A stretch of DNA of 64,000 bases, taken from positions 6,156,689-6,220,688 of the forward strand of contig JASSKH010000025.1 in the NCBI GenBank assembly GCA_031763025.1, given 5' to 3'. Below, one piece after another: positions 9,838 through 23,711 of this stretch. Made by a program: the position numbers and the translations under genes. Positions within the stretch are counted from its first letter, which is position 1. Each line of letters begins with the position of its first letter. This stretch comes from Macrocystis pyrifera (Eukaryota; Sar; Phaeophyceae; Laminariales; Laminariaceae). Below the pieces are notes generated by a model. The model made no database searches, was not told where the DNA came from, and saw only the letters and a program-made list of their open reading frames with translations.

Positions 9838-12800
9838 CTGCGCGACGCGTACGGTTGGGAGGGGAGCAGGCAGGCGCGGGGACAACGCGCGGGAGTGTTG
9901 ATAGAGGGAAGAAGATTTACCCAGCTTCATCGCTGCAAGTTATGGGGTAGGGTATCTCATGGGATATCCCATGGGACTCCCATGGGAACATAATCATGCC
10001 GTGGGATCCCACATATCCCATGGGATCATGATTATCCCATGGGATCCCATACCTCCGATGGAGCCATAGCTTTCCCACGGGAAACCCCCATATCCCAAGG
10101 GATCCTAATCTTCCCACGGGATCCCATTTATCCCGTGGTATAATATCATCCCACGGCATCCCACACATCCCGTGGTACAATATTTATCCCACGGGACATC
10201 CCATGGGGTTCCCACATATCCCATACTGCTGTATTACAAGCAAAAACTAAAGGCTCACCCCGTGATGCGACTGCCATGAAGGTGTGAAACCCGCGCCCCT
10301 TAGCTCTTGTAATCGCGGAACCAGCCGCGTCTCGAGGCTCATGCCCAGCAGCCGCGGCTGCTTCACCACCGCCTCTCGGATCTACCGGGAGTTTGTTGAG
10401 GAGGAGGAGGAGGAGAAGGAGGCGTATGAGCGTTGTATATACGTATCGTAGGTGCAGAACATGTATTCATCGCATTTGGAATACTCCTAGTTGTTGGGGT
10501 TGTCCATGAGGGCTTTTATTCCATCGCAAAAAAAAAAAGTCATTAAAAAAAAAAAAAAAACATCGGAGGTGACGATGAGTCGGTCGTATCAGTTAGTCAG
10601 TCAGTCGGTCGGAAAAGTTCCGTCGGTAAAGTCGGTCGGCATTTGAAAGTTTCAAAGTTGAGCACCAACCACTCAAATCGGTCCAACTCACAGCTGACGC
10701 AATCGTAACAATTCAACCAGGGCTGTCCTCGGTAGTTTTACCGCGGCAAATCGCCGCGGGAAAACCGTGGTTGGGGGTAAATACCGTGATTCCGTGAACT
10801 ACCGTGGTTTTCGGCTGCCGCGGACACAGTTACCAATCAAATGCTGATATACCGTACCGTGCAAACAGTTACCACGCATGTTTTCAACCACCGTAGCCGT
10901 GCCGTGCAAACGTGGATTTACCAAGACGTTTACCGTGATTTTCACTTACTGCGGTACCATCTTACCGAACAAACAACCATTCTACCGCTGCTGTACCGTT
11001 AGCACGGAAGACGGCGAGCAGTACCTTTCATCTTCCAAGCATAGTCTTGAATGTACAACGTGGTTTTTAAAACAATACGTTACTATTATAGCATATCTTT
11101 TGTACAAGGTACCGGGATATATGAGCTGGGATACAATAGAAGTGCACGTATAAACCCTTCCATTAGGGCCGCGGACCCGTGTTGGGGGACAAACCACTCC
11201 AAGTCTAAGTAGTTTGCACCCGCAACGGGACTGTAGTCTTAAAAAGGGTGAAGCATCCACTGTCGAGATCATCTGTACGAGGTGTGAAAGAAAAAAAACA
11301 CGTTTTTGACAGGGGCGCCCGGAAAAAAAAAAATGTGAACCGTCACAGTTTTTTTTTTTTCGCTTAGACGGCGGCCGGGGGGAGGGGGGGGGGGGGGGGG
11401 TGGGGGGGGGGGGGGGGGGGGGGGGGGGAAGGGGGCTACTAGAACCAAGTGAAAAAAAAAAGAAAAATGAAAAAATCCTTGTTCTTATTTCATCATGTGA
11501 ACACAACGGTTGCAACGTTTTTTTTTTTTTTCCATTCCGACCTCTGGGGGTGTGGTGCCTCGTTTTCTTTTTTTCACGGCCCCCCCCCCCCCCCAAAAAA
11601 AACGCCTTCATAACGCACGCACACACACATACATACACACCTGCATTTTTGTCGCGCCAAGCTCGTCCAGAAAAAACTCGATTGTCGGCACCTGTCGAAA
11701 AAACAAAAACAAAAACAAAAACAAAAAAAAGCGCGCAAGACGAAACCGGTCGGTAACGAAGGCATGCTATTACGGGGGTCCATAGTTAACAGGACCTATG
11801 GTATACATAAAAAAACTACCAGGTATATATTTACCTATTTTTACTATTAATAACAATAATTGGTCTTATTTACTACGTTTCCCCGTAATATTAATATATA
11901 CTTGGTATATAAATACCTGGTACCAGATATATACGTATATACCGCCATCATTTAGGGCCGTGAACAAGGCGCATGCCTTAGCCGGGCCTCACGGCTACGG
12001 CAGGGGTCGCAACCCTCCACTTGGGTGGGAATATAAGGACCGATTGGTATTGATATTGATGTCCAAAAGTTGCTTGTATTTGCGCCCAGAGTGGCGCGTT
12101 TTTCTGTGTGCTTCCTCGCTTCTGAGTGAGGAGCTCCTTACCCCACCAAAAAAAAAAAAAAACGACTTTTAGATCAAAATATGTAGTCTTGACCTGATGG
12201 AACACCCCGATAGTAGGGCTGGAGGGCGCCAGCAAAAAATTCTGCGCAGCAAAAATGGGATACAGATATATCTACACCTGGCAGTGCCTCAGTTGAGGAA
12301 CTCCGTTCAGTCAGACAGCATATATCTGCCTTCGAAGGCAAGCGGGTAAAGGTGTTACATACCCCCCTCGTAGCACGGGTCACTGTATTTCGGGACAAGA
12401 GCGGTACAGAAATGGTATGGTCCCTCTGTAGTGCCGGTACAGATGCGCCAGTCAACAACACCGGCACTAACAGTAGACGTAGCGGTAACCAACCGGCACT
12501 AATTACTCCGCATACCGCCACAATGGTTGATAATCCCATCTGCGCCAAGCGATTTCACAGGCACTATACACATCGGGGAAGCCGGCGCCACTCAACCGGG
12601 GACTGCAAAGGGTTAGACCACTACTGCCGTATGTACCCATCTCTCCCGGAACACGAGAAACGTTCTGCATCAGCATCTAACGAAAACGGTTTTTCTATAC
12701 CGGGACAGAGCGACAAGTTGGGCGGCGAAGCAAGTAAGCCAACTGCTGTACCTACGATTTCGGGGGACCACAGCAATCAAATCAGGACCCACCGCATATT

Positions 12801-15800
12801 AGACCAAAAACCTACACATTCCAGTATTATTACTGAACAGAAATTGGTCCTGATTACTGTGTTCCCACGTGATAGGTCACACTCGTACGAGATAAACCTA
12901 CATTAGATACCCACCCACAAGTATTACGGGGGACCATGGTAAATATGACCAAATGTTGTTAGAGAAAAAAATAGCGAAACATACAGGTTTTTGTGTCTAC
13001 CGTAGGTCCTATTTAACATGGCCCCCCGAAATCTACCCTGAAAGACCTACGGCGGGTGGTAGAGTAGGAACGATCCGTGGATGGTCTGTCCTAGCCGGAG
13101 GTTTTATCCCTTTTTCGTTCTGGTACCACCGTATGCACATGGCGACCCAAACAATGGTTGAAACTTGTGGCGTCATCAACCCGTCGACGAGCGGCGCGCG
13201 AGAGAGCCCCCAGCCAACCCACGGCCCTACTACTACTAATCATGGAACCTGTCTACCTAGACCACTAATAAATAGTCGGCGACTTACAGTCAGCCGGCTC
13301 ACTACCTTACTAATCATGGAACCTACCCAGTCAACTAGTAACTAGCCGGCAATTTAGTCTGCCAACTTACAGCCTTACTGGTTATGGAATCAATCTAGCT
13401 AGCTAATCAAGCCTGGTAGTCGGCGACTTGCGGTCAGCCAACTCACAGCCGTACTAATCATGGAACCTACCTATCCAACTAAGAACTAGTCGGCGACTTA
13501 CGGTCAGCCAACTCACAGCCCACCTAATCATGGAACCTACCTAGCCAACTAATAACTAGTCGGCGGCTTACGGTCAGCCAACTCACAGCCCAATTAATCA
13601 TGGAATCTGCCTATCAAACTAATAACTAGTCGGCGACTTACGGTCAGCCAACTCACAGCCTAACTAATCATGGAACCTACCTAGCCAACTAATAACTAGT
13701 CGGCGGCTTTTACGGTCAGCCAACCCACAGCCGTAATATTCATGGAACCTACCTATGTAGGCAACCTATGCCTAGCCGGCGACCAATAGTCAGCCAACTC
13801 ACAGCCCTAGTCATCATGGAAACTACCTAGCCAACTAATAATTAGTCGGCGACTTATAGTCAGCCAACTCACAGCCCCAGTCAATATGCTGTACTTGGTA
13901 TGCTCGTAGTGCTTGCCGGGATATTTTCTGTGCAATTGCGTGACCGGCTTGGGGAGTCAGTGCTGTTGACGACCCACCAGAAAAATCGTGACAAATCGTA
14001 TGGCGTGAAGGTACCAGGTACCAGCCTCAACCATGGGACTCACTAAGTTCCTCCCGGCGCCGTAGGCAAGTACGGTATGACGCATCAATGTAACATGATA
14101 TAATATGATATGATATATCAATGTAATATGACACATCGATATCATATACTCGTATGATATCATATCAATGTCGTGCCATTTGGTCTCCCCGAATCCGGAA
14201 AATAAATAATTCTGGGGAAATTTTATCCAATTCAACTCTGAAATAAAGTACGGTATATCGCATTTATAATAATTAGATTGTTTTCATATACACTTCTGTA
14301 GTTCACAATTATACCACGAAATGACACACTCAATAACATGCCCGATGTGATTTTTTACCAAACACCATATCGTACATTACTTTTCGCATGCTATCATCTT
14401 TCAGAACGATACACCAATATACCATCCACATCCACGCATGCACCCCATGACGACACCACGATGTTACTACATACCTGGTGCTCACCACAATACCCGGCAC
14501 TATGTACCAAACACCATACCGTACGCTATTATCCTGTGCAATATCTTCCATAACAATCAATCAGTATCACATCCATATCACCCTCCTTCCGGAAACCTCG
14601 ACACCAGGACGACCGACTCACCAGATTTCTCTCGGCGCTGTACGCGAAGACCGAGGGGCATCGACTCAACACCCCCCTTGAGCTCCTTCCGGTCGAGCAT
14701 GAGCTCCTCTCGCAACCATCGGGCCTTCCAGGTCATGTTGTCCAGGCTGAAGTTGAACAACTGCGAAAGCGTGGGTTGCCATTGATCAATGAGTCGGGAT
14801 AATGGAAGGAGTCCGCGTAGGTAGGATGGTAGGGTAGGTAGGTAGGTAGGTGCCTGGGTAGGAGGGTAGCCTATGCGTGAAAACTATTTTGATGTTGTTT
14901 TGGCCAAGACATCATTGCACAACGCACTGTGAAAAACCTCCGCCAGACGATAAATGAACGGTGCATCAAAATTGAATGACGCAAGGAGGTAGGTCGCTGG
15001 GTAGGTATGCCGGGCCGCCGCCCGGCCCGGCCAATCACGTTTTCAAATATTCTCAGCCGTTTATAGGAAAAGTTGTCTTGCACGGAGCTTACGTACGCGC
15101 TGAAGGTCACACGCAGCCGAAAGACATCGCAGAGACTGCTTGGTCTTGTTTCGTGTGTTTTTGATTTTTTTTACGGCCGAAAAGGGAGCCAGCGCTGCTT
15201 GCCTCGTTCAGCTTGTGAAACCGAACACAACACCCCTCCACCCGAACAATAAAAAAATCACAGAAAAACAAAAAAGGTTTTTGGCCAAAATCAGGTATAC
15301 CTGGCCACTTTCGTGCCAAAAACAGTTACATACTGAAACCAAGTACAAAACACACACCAGGAGCTCTGCCATTGGCCAAGCTGACATTGTAACTGATTTT
15401 GGCACGAAAAGGCCAAGGTACACCTGATTTTTCTACTCTGTCTAGCTTTCGACTGATTTTGGCCAACTTTGAACCAATCAGAGAGGCCATACGTACACTG
15501 TGTTTTCTCTCCGTATGCGTCTGCCCTCCCTCGGTTGAGATTCTTCTGTATTGACGTACAAACTCTGTACTCGTACATCGTACGTAAAAGTACGTACGTA
15601 CATACATGCATACAAATACATGCGTACGCCGCTTTCACTTTTTCTCCTTTGGGGTGTGCGATGTGCTTCAGTTATTTGCTGTGTGTACTCTGTTGTTTTT
15701 TACGTTCACGGCAGTCTTTACAGCACCATGGACACTCGGCGTTTCGTCTGCACCACACCCGCGTCGAGGTGGTCTCAGGTTTGGCACGGCAAGATAATGT

Positions 15801-18800
15801 CGTGCCGAGCAGGCGGTTCCGCGAGGACGGTCTGGAAGCTTTAAAGCTGTCAACGGGGGAGGGGCGCCAGAGTAAATACTCTTGGCGCTCCCGCCGTGGC
15901 GAAACGAACGAAGCATATTAATAGTGACTCTCTGCAGATCCAAGTGGAGCTGGTGGTACCTACACCCTGAAAAAAACAAAACAATTCAGATTTTGGAGGC
16001 CATGTGGCACGCTTAATGCTTTAGGCGCATTCTTTTTTTTTTTCCGGATTGTCATGGACATCACACCGCTCGCGGCGCGCGTTTTTTACTTGGTTTTAGC
16101 ATGTACCTGATTTTGGCTCAAACGGATCAGGTGTACACCTGATTTTGGCATTTGCCCAACAAAAGAACAAACGAAACACGGGAGCAACCAAAACAACACT
16201 ACAATTATGCAACTGTTGCACACAAAAACAAAAACAAAACAGGTTATAGTATGTACGAGTATCAGGTGTCAATCTAACCTCATCGTAAAATATGGTCGAA
16301 CGGCGGGGGAAAAAAAAACAAAACTAAAAACTTCAGACGCTTGACTCAACGTCGGCGGCTGTCGCTACGATCTTAAAAATCTAAGGTTTAGTTGGACGCT
16401 TGGTGGCCATCTCAAAGTAACCTAAAGTCTTACAAGGGCTGTTCACGGGCCAGCAGATCTAAACCAACTCATGGGTCGGGTCGGGTCGGGTCCGGTCGGA
16501 TCGGGTCGGGTCTGGTCGGGTCGGGTCTGGTCGGGTCGGGTCTGGTCGGTATTCAAAATGCCACGAGTCCGGTCTAGTCGGGTCGGGTCAGGTTACACAT
16601 AGAGGACCCCATGCGACCCGACCCGTGACTTTTTTTTTTTACCGGACCCGCGCACAGCCCTTGGTATGGATGGTATTTCCCACGAGAGGCTGGCACGAAA
16701 TACCGTTCCAACTTCGAAAAAGTCAGCACAGCACGCGGCGCACCTGAGGGTATCGGACCAGCATGCCTCGGATCGAACTTCTCTCTATCCCTATTCGCTT
16801 CTCGAAAAAATCCAGCTTCGGCAGGAAGTTCGACGATACGGACTTCACCAAAAGCTGAGGGCACGACCTAACCACTTTCCTGACCTGTTGGAGCGCGCGG
16901 CAGGGAAGAGGTCGAAATGTTTGCATGGGATTGATTGAGCTGGGTTGGGTTGGGTTGGGTTGGGGTTGGGTGGGACCTTCGGCAGCACGTTTATGAGTGG
17001 GTGGCTGGGTTGAGTCCGCGAGTGGGTGGGTTGGGTATGCGGGTGGGTAGGTGGTTGGGTGGGTGGGGTTGGGTTGGGTTGGTGGGGGTTGGGTTGTGAT
17101 ATACTAGGCGGGTGTGGGGTATACAATAAGAGGTCGGGGTGATATTTTTGCGAGAAAGCAAGCACTGAGCGTACACGGCGCACGATTCAACTTTCCCCTT
17201 AAAAAACATCACCACTTTCACCGAACATACATGACCCCAAAGGCCACAGAACGGTGCCTGTAACTCCTCCCCCTTGGACCCCCCCCCCCCCCCCCCCCTC
17301 CCTCCCTCCCCCCCTGCAGGCACACAACCATTTTCTATCAAGAAAGACTCGGGACGGAAGCGGGCAGCACGCACGCAGCAGGAACATCGGAGCCAAAACA
17401 CACCAAGAGGAGACCGCGGATTGATCTCACCGTCCAAATTAAACCTACCAGGCACTTAATATCTTAAGGCCAGTTGCCTATCACGGGGGAAACCAGTGAT
17501 CAGAACCAAATATAGGTTACAAACAAAAGGGGGGGGGGGGCATTCGTTCTTTCCGTCTATAAGTGGGTTCTGAATATTATGCCCCTCCCCCGCAACAGGC
17601 GATTTGATCCGATGGTGACGGTTTCTGCTTCAAAATTCCGGCGACAATATGCAGCATGCACCTAAAAACTCTCGGGGGGGGGGGGGGGGGGGGGAGGGGG
17701 AAGGAAATCGACCCCCCAGATCTCGATCCTCCATCAACCTCTCCCCCTCCCTCCCCCCCCGTCTCCCCCCACCCGCCGTTCCTTCACGTACTGCTGTACC
17801 CACCTCTGATCTTGTCAGTCCGAGGTCGTCCTCGAGCCAGTTCAAGTTCGGCTGAAGCTGGTGCTTGACGCTCTTGATGACCTGCGCGGGCAAAAGGTCA
17901 GACGAGCAGAGAAGAAAACAAGACGGACGATAGATATGGGCGACGACGCACAGCAGTGTCACGACAAATGCGAACGCACCGATCTGGGCTGGCAGGCCGC
18001 GCGGATGTACGCTCAGGCGTAACGTGGTGAAAAAGGCTCGGGATTTCCGCACACCATTGTCTAAGAAGGTGTCCTTCCTAACTAAACAAAACAAAACAAC
18101 GCTGCGAATCGAGACAACAACCCCCCCCCCGTCACGTCACGTGAGAGAGTACACGAAAAAAAAAAAAAAAAAAAAAACGGCACCGGCCCTTTTCTATTTT
18201 TTTTTTTTTTTTTTAGTACTAGGCAGGGGGAATACTAGAATCAAGTGAAAAAAATTGAAAAAAAAAAATGTTTTATTTCATTTCTGACAAAAATCCCGAC
18301 CCGCTACAGTACTCGTAGTTTGTTTTCAATTCCGACATGGTGGAGATTCTGGCTCCGCTTTCGGGTACTCCTCTCACACACACATAATAAAACAATTTTC
18401 GCGAACCGTGTGTCGGCTAAGGCACGGAAACGTGCACACATCGTGTACGAAAAATTAAATCCCCATTTCATAGAGCTGTCAGCCGGCAGAAACTTCACGA
18501 CGTTACAACTAATCGGTAGAGTTCCGTTATCCGACGGATTTGTCTTTTAGCGAACGGTAGTCAGCAAGTCGGGTGGCGAAGCCAGCTGATGGCCGGCCGA
18601 TCAGCCCTCCACGGCCTCGAACTCCGCCCCCCCCCCAAAAAAAAAAATGCATCTCGCATTCAGTAATCCTTCCTGTATACCAGCATGGAAACCCTGTTAA
18701 GTCGACGGATAGTCGCCACCTCCGGGAAACGGTTGACTAATAAATCCGATCCGACTACTATTATGGGTGCACTAGTTGGTGACAAAGTCGTGCCGACTGA

Positions 18801-19869
18801 CTCCCAGCTTCACCAATTCACGACCGGAATACATCGGGGTTATTCAAGAGACCCTTGATTGGCCGCCCGGGTGATTTTTCTTGAATGCTAGATTGATTGG
18901 CTGAACGAATGATTGCCTGAATGACCTGGAATGACTGCCTTTTCCCTCTACGACAGCATGAAGGTCGCCAAGGCCGAACGGCGTCTTTTTATTTTTACCA
19001 GAGCTTTCCCGAAAACGTAAATACAATGCTCTACTCTTGGTAAACGTAAAATGTTCAACTTCCGGTGCTCCTTGTTGAGACGAAGAACGAGCGTCGATAA
19101 ACGAGCGTGCCTCTGTGCAAAGCAAGCTCGATCGATTGATTGATTGATTGATTGATCATAACTCCCTATCAATACTAACAATATTTGGTCCCATTTACTA
19201 TGGTCTCCCGTAATAATAGGTCACTATGAGGGCATATTCCTCGGACCATAACCATCTTTTGTTTTCACCTGTTAGTTTTGGTTCGAGGATTTACGGAGTT
19301 CTTCAAGCGAAAAGGCACATCAAAAATAGGAAAACACGAGTCCATACTCCCCCCCCCCCCCCCCCCCCTCGACAATGTAAAACATGCCGCTCACTACGTG
19401 AGCTAGACAACCAGGGTACCGTTTTTTTTTTCTTTTTTTTTTGGTGGTCGCCCACAGCTGGTCGTCGAGTTATTAATAGATCATTTGTGCGATGTAAAGA
19501 ACCTTCACTCTACACAAGGGAATTGATCGCATCACGTAGAGTTCAAGGCAAGGCACCCAAGAGGCAGTTACATAGTACTCCCATTGCTGTCTCTGGAAGT
19601 GGCTACACCGGAAAATAAACTAACTCATTGAAGCTGTCATCCATATGCAAGTCCGCCCCACAAGCGGTTCTTAGTAGAGGATGCAGCTCGCCCTTCATGC
19701 GACTCGCCGGACACCTCACGGCGCTTCGCGCTTGGTGCAAGCAATGCCTGCCTGGTCGGTGAAAACCCGACATGCTCCGTCCCGGCATTGTAGGGATGCG
19801 AGTGTCTATGGTCATACGACTACGGCCATGCATGAGATCGAGCACATCTCTCCTATCGAGTACACCCCC

Positions 19870-19905
<36 letters not shown>

Positions 19906-22900
19906 CTTATCTGAAACGCCTTATTCCCCTCGCCACCCCAAAAGGGTATTTACTCTCAAAAAGGTACTTACTACTTCCCCAGGACCCCAAAAGGTTACTT
20001 GTCCATGCCCCCCCCCCCCCTTATCCGAAACGCCTTTATTCCCCCCAACACATCAAAAGGGTAATTCCTCCCGAAAGGGTACTTCCTCCCGAGCACCCGA
20101 AAGGGGTACTTACTCCCAAAAGGGTACTTACTCCCCAGCACCTTCAAAAGTACTTACTCCCTAGCACTCCAAAAGGGTACTTACTCCGCCCACTCACAAT
20201 GGGAGGATGGGACAGCACCAGCTTGGCCACGTGCTCCTGCGTCATTCCCACCGTTTCCACCAGCCACTCCACGCACCGTCCCACGTTGTACCCCGACACC
20301 TAGCAGCAGCAGCAGCACCCACCCCCACCCACCCACCCACCCCACCCACCCAGCGCGACGAAGAACAGCCGACGGGCAAAACAAAAAGTGAGGAGACGCA
20401 GGCGTGCTGCGATGATAGAGGTACATGCCGTACCTTTTTAGGCAAATATATTTCTAGCTGCCCCGGGGCGGGGGGGGGGGGGGGGACCTCGGCCAAGGAA
20501 TTTCCCCAACCGTTGTATCGCCGGAAAGTCATTTTCGCTGCTCCCTTATATTTCGCCCGACAAATACCTAAACCATGGGTATTCACTGCTTATCGGGCTG
20601 CACTCAGTTTTCTCGAGTAAAGGGTTTGGGTGACTTATTAATGACTTACTAGTAGTACAGGGCTCTTCAAGCGAGGAGCCTCAAAAGGCAAAAATAGGCC
20701 CGGAAAAAACACGCACTTTCGGGTTTTTTCGAGTTCAGGTTTTGGGTGGCTTAACAACAGCACACAACTCTTCAAGTAAGGAGAGCCTCAGAAAGAGTTA
20801 GGTGAAGCCCCTGCAGGGCAAAACACGCATCGACACACAGGGGGGGGGGGGGAAGGAAAGGACCCCTTCCGCGCGGAACGCCTACAGCGGTGGTGTACCC
20901 ATTTTAAGACCACCCCCCGTGACAGCGGCAGAAAAAAAAAGTGGTATCATCTCTAAAAATACGGCCTTGTCTTTTACCGCTGAAAAAAAATAATCCCATA
21001 CCAACTCCGACAAGTGTTTTCTCGTGACAATCCGATTTTATCTGGTATTATCTCTACCATGGCCTTAAACCGGATCATCTTAAAAAAGGGTCCACCAAAG
21101 TATTACGAAATAACCACGAAGACAGCCACCGACGTAAAGTTCCACTACTAGGGTGCAAAAACAGAGCAAGAAACACCACTCTGGACGGAAACTTGAGGAC
21201 CTTTTAGTCTTAGTCTTCATATTAATGTATAAACGATCCTTATATTTCGCCCAGAGGCTTTTACCAGTATGGCTTTTGGGATACATCGGGGGTTCTGAAT
21301 ACTACAGTATGTCCCCGTATAAATAACTACTGCCACGCGGGGAACACAGTGATCAGGAACAAACAGGATGGGCAAATGTAAGGGGATGCCTGTGGGTTTG
21401 GGTCCATGGTGGGGTTCTGATTAACCCCCCCCCCCCCCCCCCCCCCGTATGTAGTACCTCTTACGGGGGAACGCAGCACACTCCGTATAGATCATCTACA
21501 GATAGATAATCTAGAGCATCTATCTATAAAAAGTGACCAGGCAGGCTTTGCTTGCACCAAGCGCGAAGCGCCGTGAGGTGTTGGGCGAGTCGCATGAAGG
21601 GTGAGATGCATCCCATTAAGAACCGCTTTAGAGGCGGATTTTCTTGCATATGGATGACAGCATCAATGATTTGATTTATTTTTTGGTGTGGCCACTTCCA
21701 GAGACAGCAATGGGGTTACAATGTAACTGCCTCGCGGGTGCCTCACCATACACACACGACGTGATACGATCATCTCCCTTGTGCGGAGTGAAGGTTCTCC
21801 CCGCACAAATGATCTAACTTGACTGCCAGCCGTGGTAACCGCCAAAAAAAAACAAAAAAAAACGGTACCCTGGCTGTCTATCTCACGCAGTGATAGGCGT
21901 GTTTTTCAGCGTCGCCGCCAACCGACGCCAACCCAACCTATATATATATATATTATATACCCAGGTATATAATACAGGGGTGCCAGGTATATGATAGGGG
22001 GGGGGCGAAAACAGGTGGACAGCAAGTAGGAAGAACATCCCCCATGCGAAACGCCTATTCACATATAAATATATACCATGGTACGTACGCGCGGGCAAAA
22101 AAAGGCAGGTGGCACCGGAACTATTTACGGGGGACCGTATTAAATAGGACCTACGGTACACCCAAAAACCTGTATATTTCGCTTTGTTTACTAACAGCAT
22201 TTGGTCCTATTTACTATGGTCCCCCGTAATAGGCAAGAGCATCACCCACGCAACACCGCTTGCGAGTATAAATTCAAGTCGATAACCAGGGGGCGCGTTT
22301 TCATGTCAACACGTGGGCAGAGGCGCATCGACCCCACTCCCCGCCTCATTCCGTCAACACCGGGGCGGGGGGGTGAGCGGGGGCAAGGGGAGCGGGCACA
22401 AACATCCTCATAAACTTTAGCGGCATCGGTAAACATCAGCAGAAATTGCCAAACCCTCGTAAACGGTTGCAAGCTACCACCCCTTGTCCCAAATACATAA
22501 GGAACTCTTGAATAGAAATACTTGATCCAAACCTTCCCAACATTTCGGGACATTAAGTGGTGTAACGTAACACTAATATTCTTCACACAAACGCCTATGT
22601 ATGTGGAAAACCAGCGGTGCGTTTTCGTTTCAACACGTGCAGGTGCGCATGGACCCTCCCCCCCCCAGCCTCACACGACTACGACCATGCATGATAATGA
22701 GTACACCCCCCCCCCCCCCCCCAAGCCTCATTCCGTCACCGACGCACAACAAAAAAAACTTTGGGGAGGGGATGCCAACAATTCAATCACACCCCGCGGC
22801 ATCGACAAGTGCATATAACAATCACCCCACCTCTAGGAGTCTCGGCCACCTGAGCACGAGCCGCTTAACCCTCTCCTTCGACACCCCGAGCTGGACGTGA

Positions 22901-23541
22901 AGCACCGACGCGATCGCCGGCATCTCAGCGATGAGCACCTTCCCCGCCGCGGCCGATGCTGCCTTGCCAGCGGCAGCCCTCACCGCTCCCGCCCTCGCTA
23001 CCTCCATCCTCTCCCCTCCCGCCACCGCTGCCGCCGGTGCCACTGCTCCCCCCGCCCGCCGTGCGGTCTTACCCCCCCCACGGCTATCACCATCACCATC
23101 ACCATCACCATCACCACTACCCTCGCCATCGTCCAAAGAAGAGGGGGAGGAGGAGGAGGAGGAGGAGGAGGAGGAGGAGGAGGGCGAGGAGGAGGGGGGG
23201 GAAGGAGACGCCGCTGCCGTGCTCGACGCCGAAGCCACCACCACGGCCGCCGCCGCCGCCGCTGCTGTCCCCCCCGCTGCCGTTGCCACTACAGCAGCGG
23301 CGGCGGCTTCCGCCGCCTCGACCGCGGCTGCCGCTAGCTCCGGACCGGCCACGGTGATCTCATCGGGGCCCCTCCTACCTGGAGGCAACGCCCGGTACGC
23401 CGTCGATAGCTTTTGGAGTTCCTTAAGGTTGGGAGGGAGGCGGGTCGTGCAGAGACGGGGGGTTCTTCAAGTTAATACGTGCACGGCCGATAGCCTGTTG
23501 GGGTTCGTTGGGCTTGGGGAGGCGGATCGCGAAAAAAATGG

Positions 23542-23583
<42 letters not shown>

Positions 23584-23644
23584 ACTCATTTGTTGCTTGC
23601 CATAGTCATTTGACCATTGACCACGCATCCCTTTCGAGACGGAA

Positions 23645-23711
<67 letters not shown>

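Noticed and set aside
10722..10985. A third hAT-like element starting CAGGGCTGTCCTCGG
   Set aside because: No matching right end or 8-base duplication was found.
12352..12906. A 184-codon plus-strand frame
   Set aside because: It overlaps dispersed repeat E and a family B MITE; the frame is not kept in the second copy of repeat E.
13240..13890. CRISPR-like array
   Set aside because: Units are contiguous and similar throughout, with no unique spacers; it is a eukaryotic minisatellite.
16940..17100. Telomeric or interstitial telomere repeat
   Set aside because: Units vary between TTGGG, TGGGT and GGGTTGGGG with no regular heptamer.
22931..23605. A 224-codon plus-strand frame rich in Ala, Pro and Glu
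   Set aside because: It is the antisense of mTERF exon 3 low-complexity sequence plus a poly(G) run.
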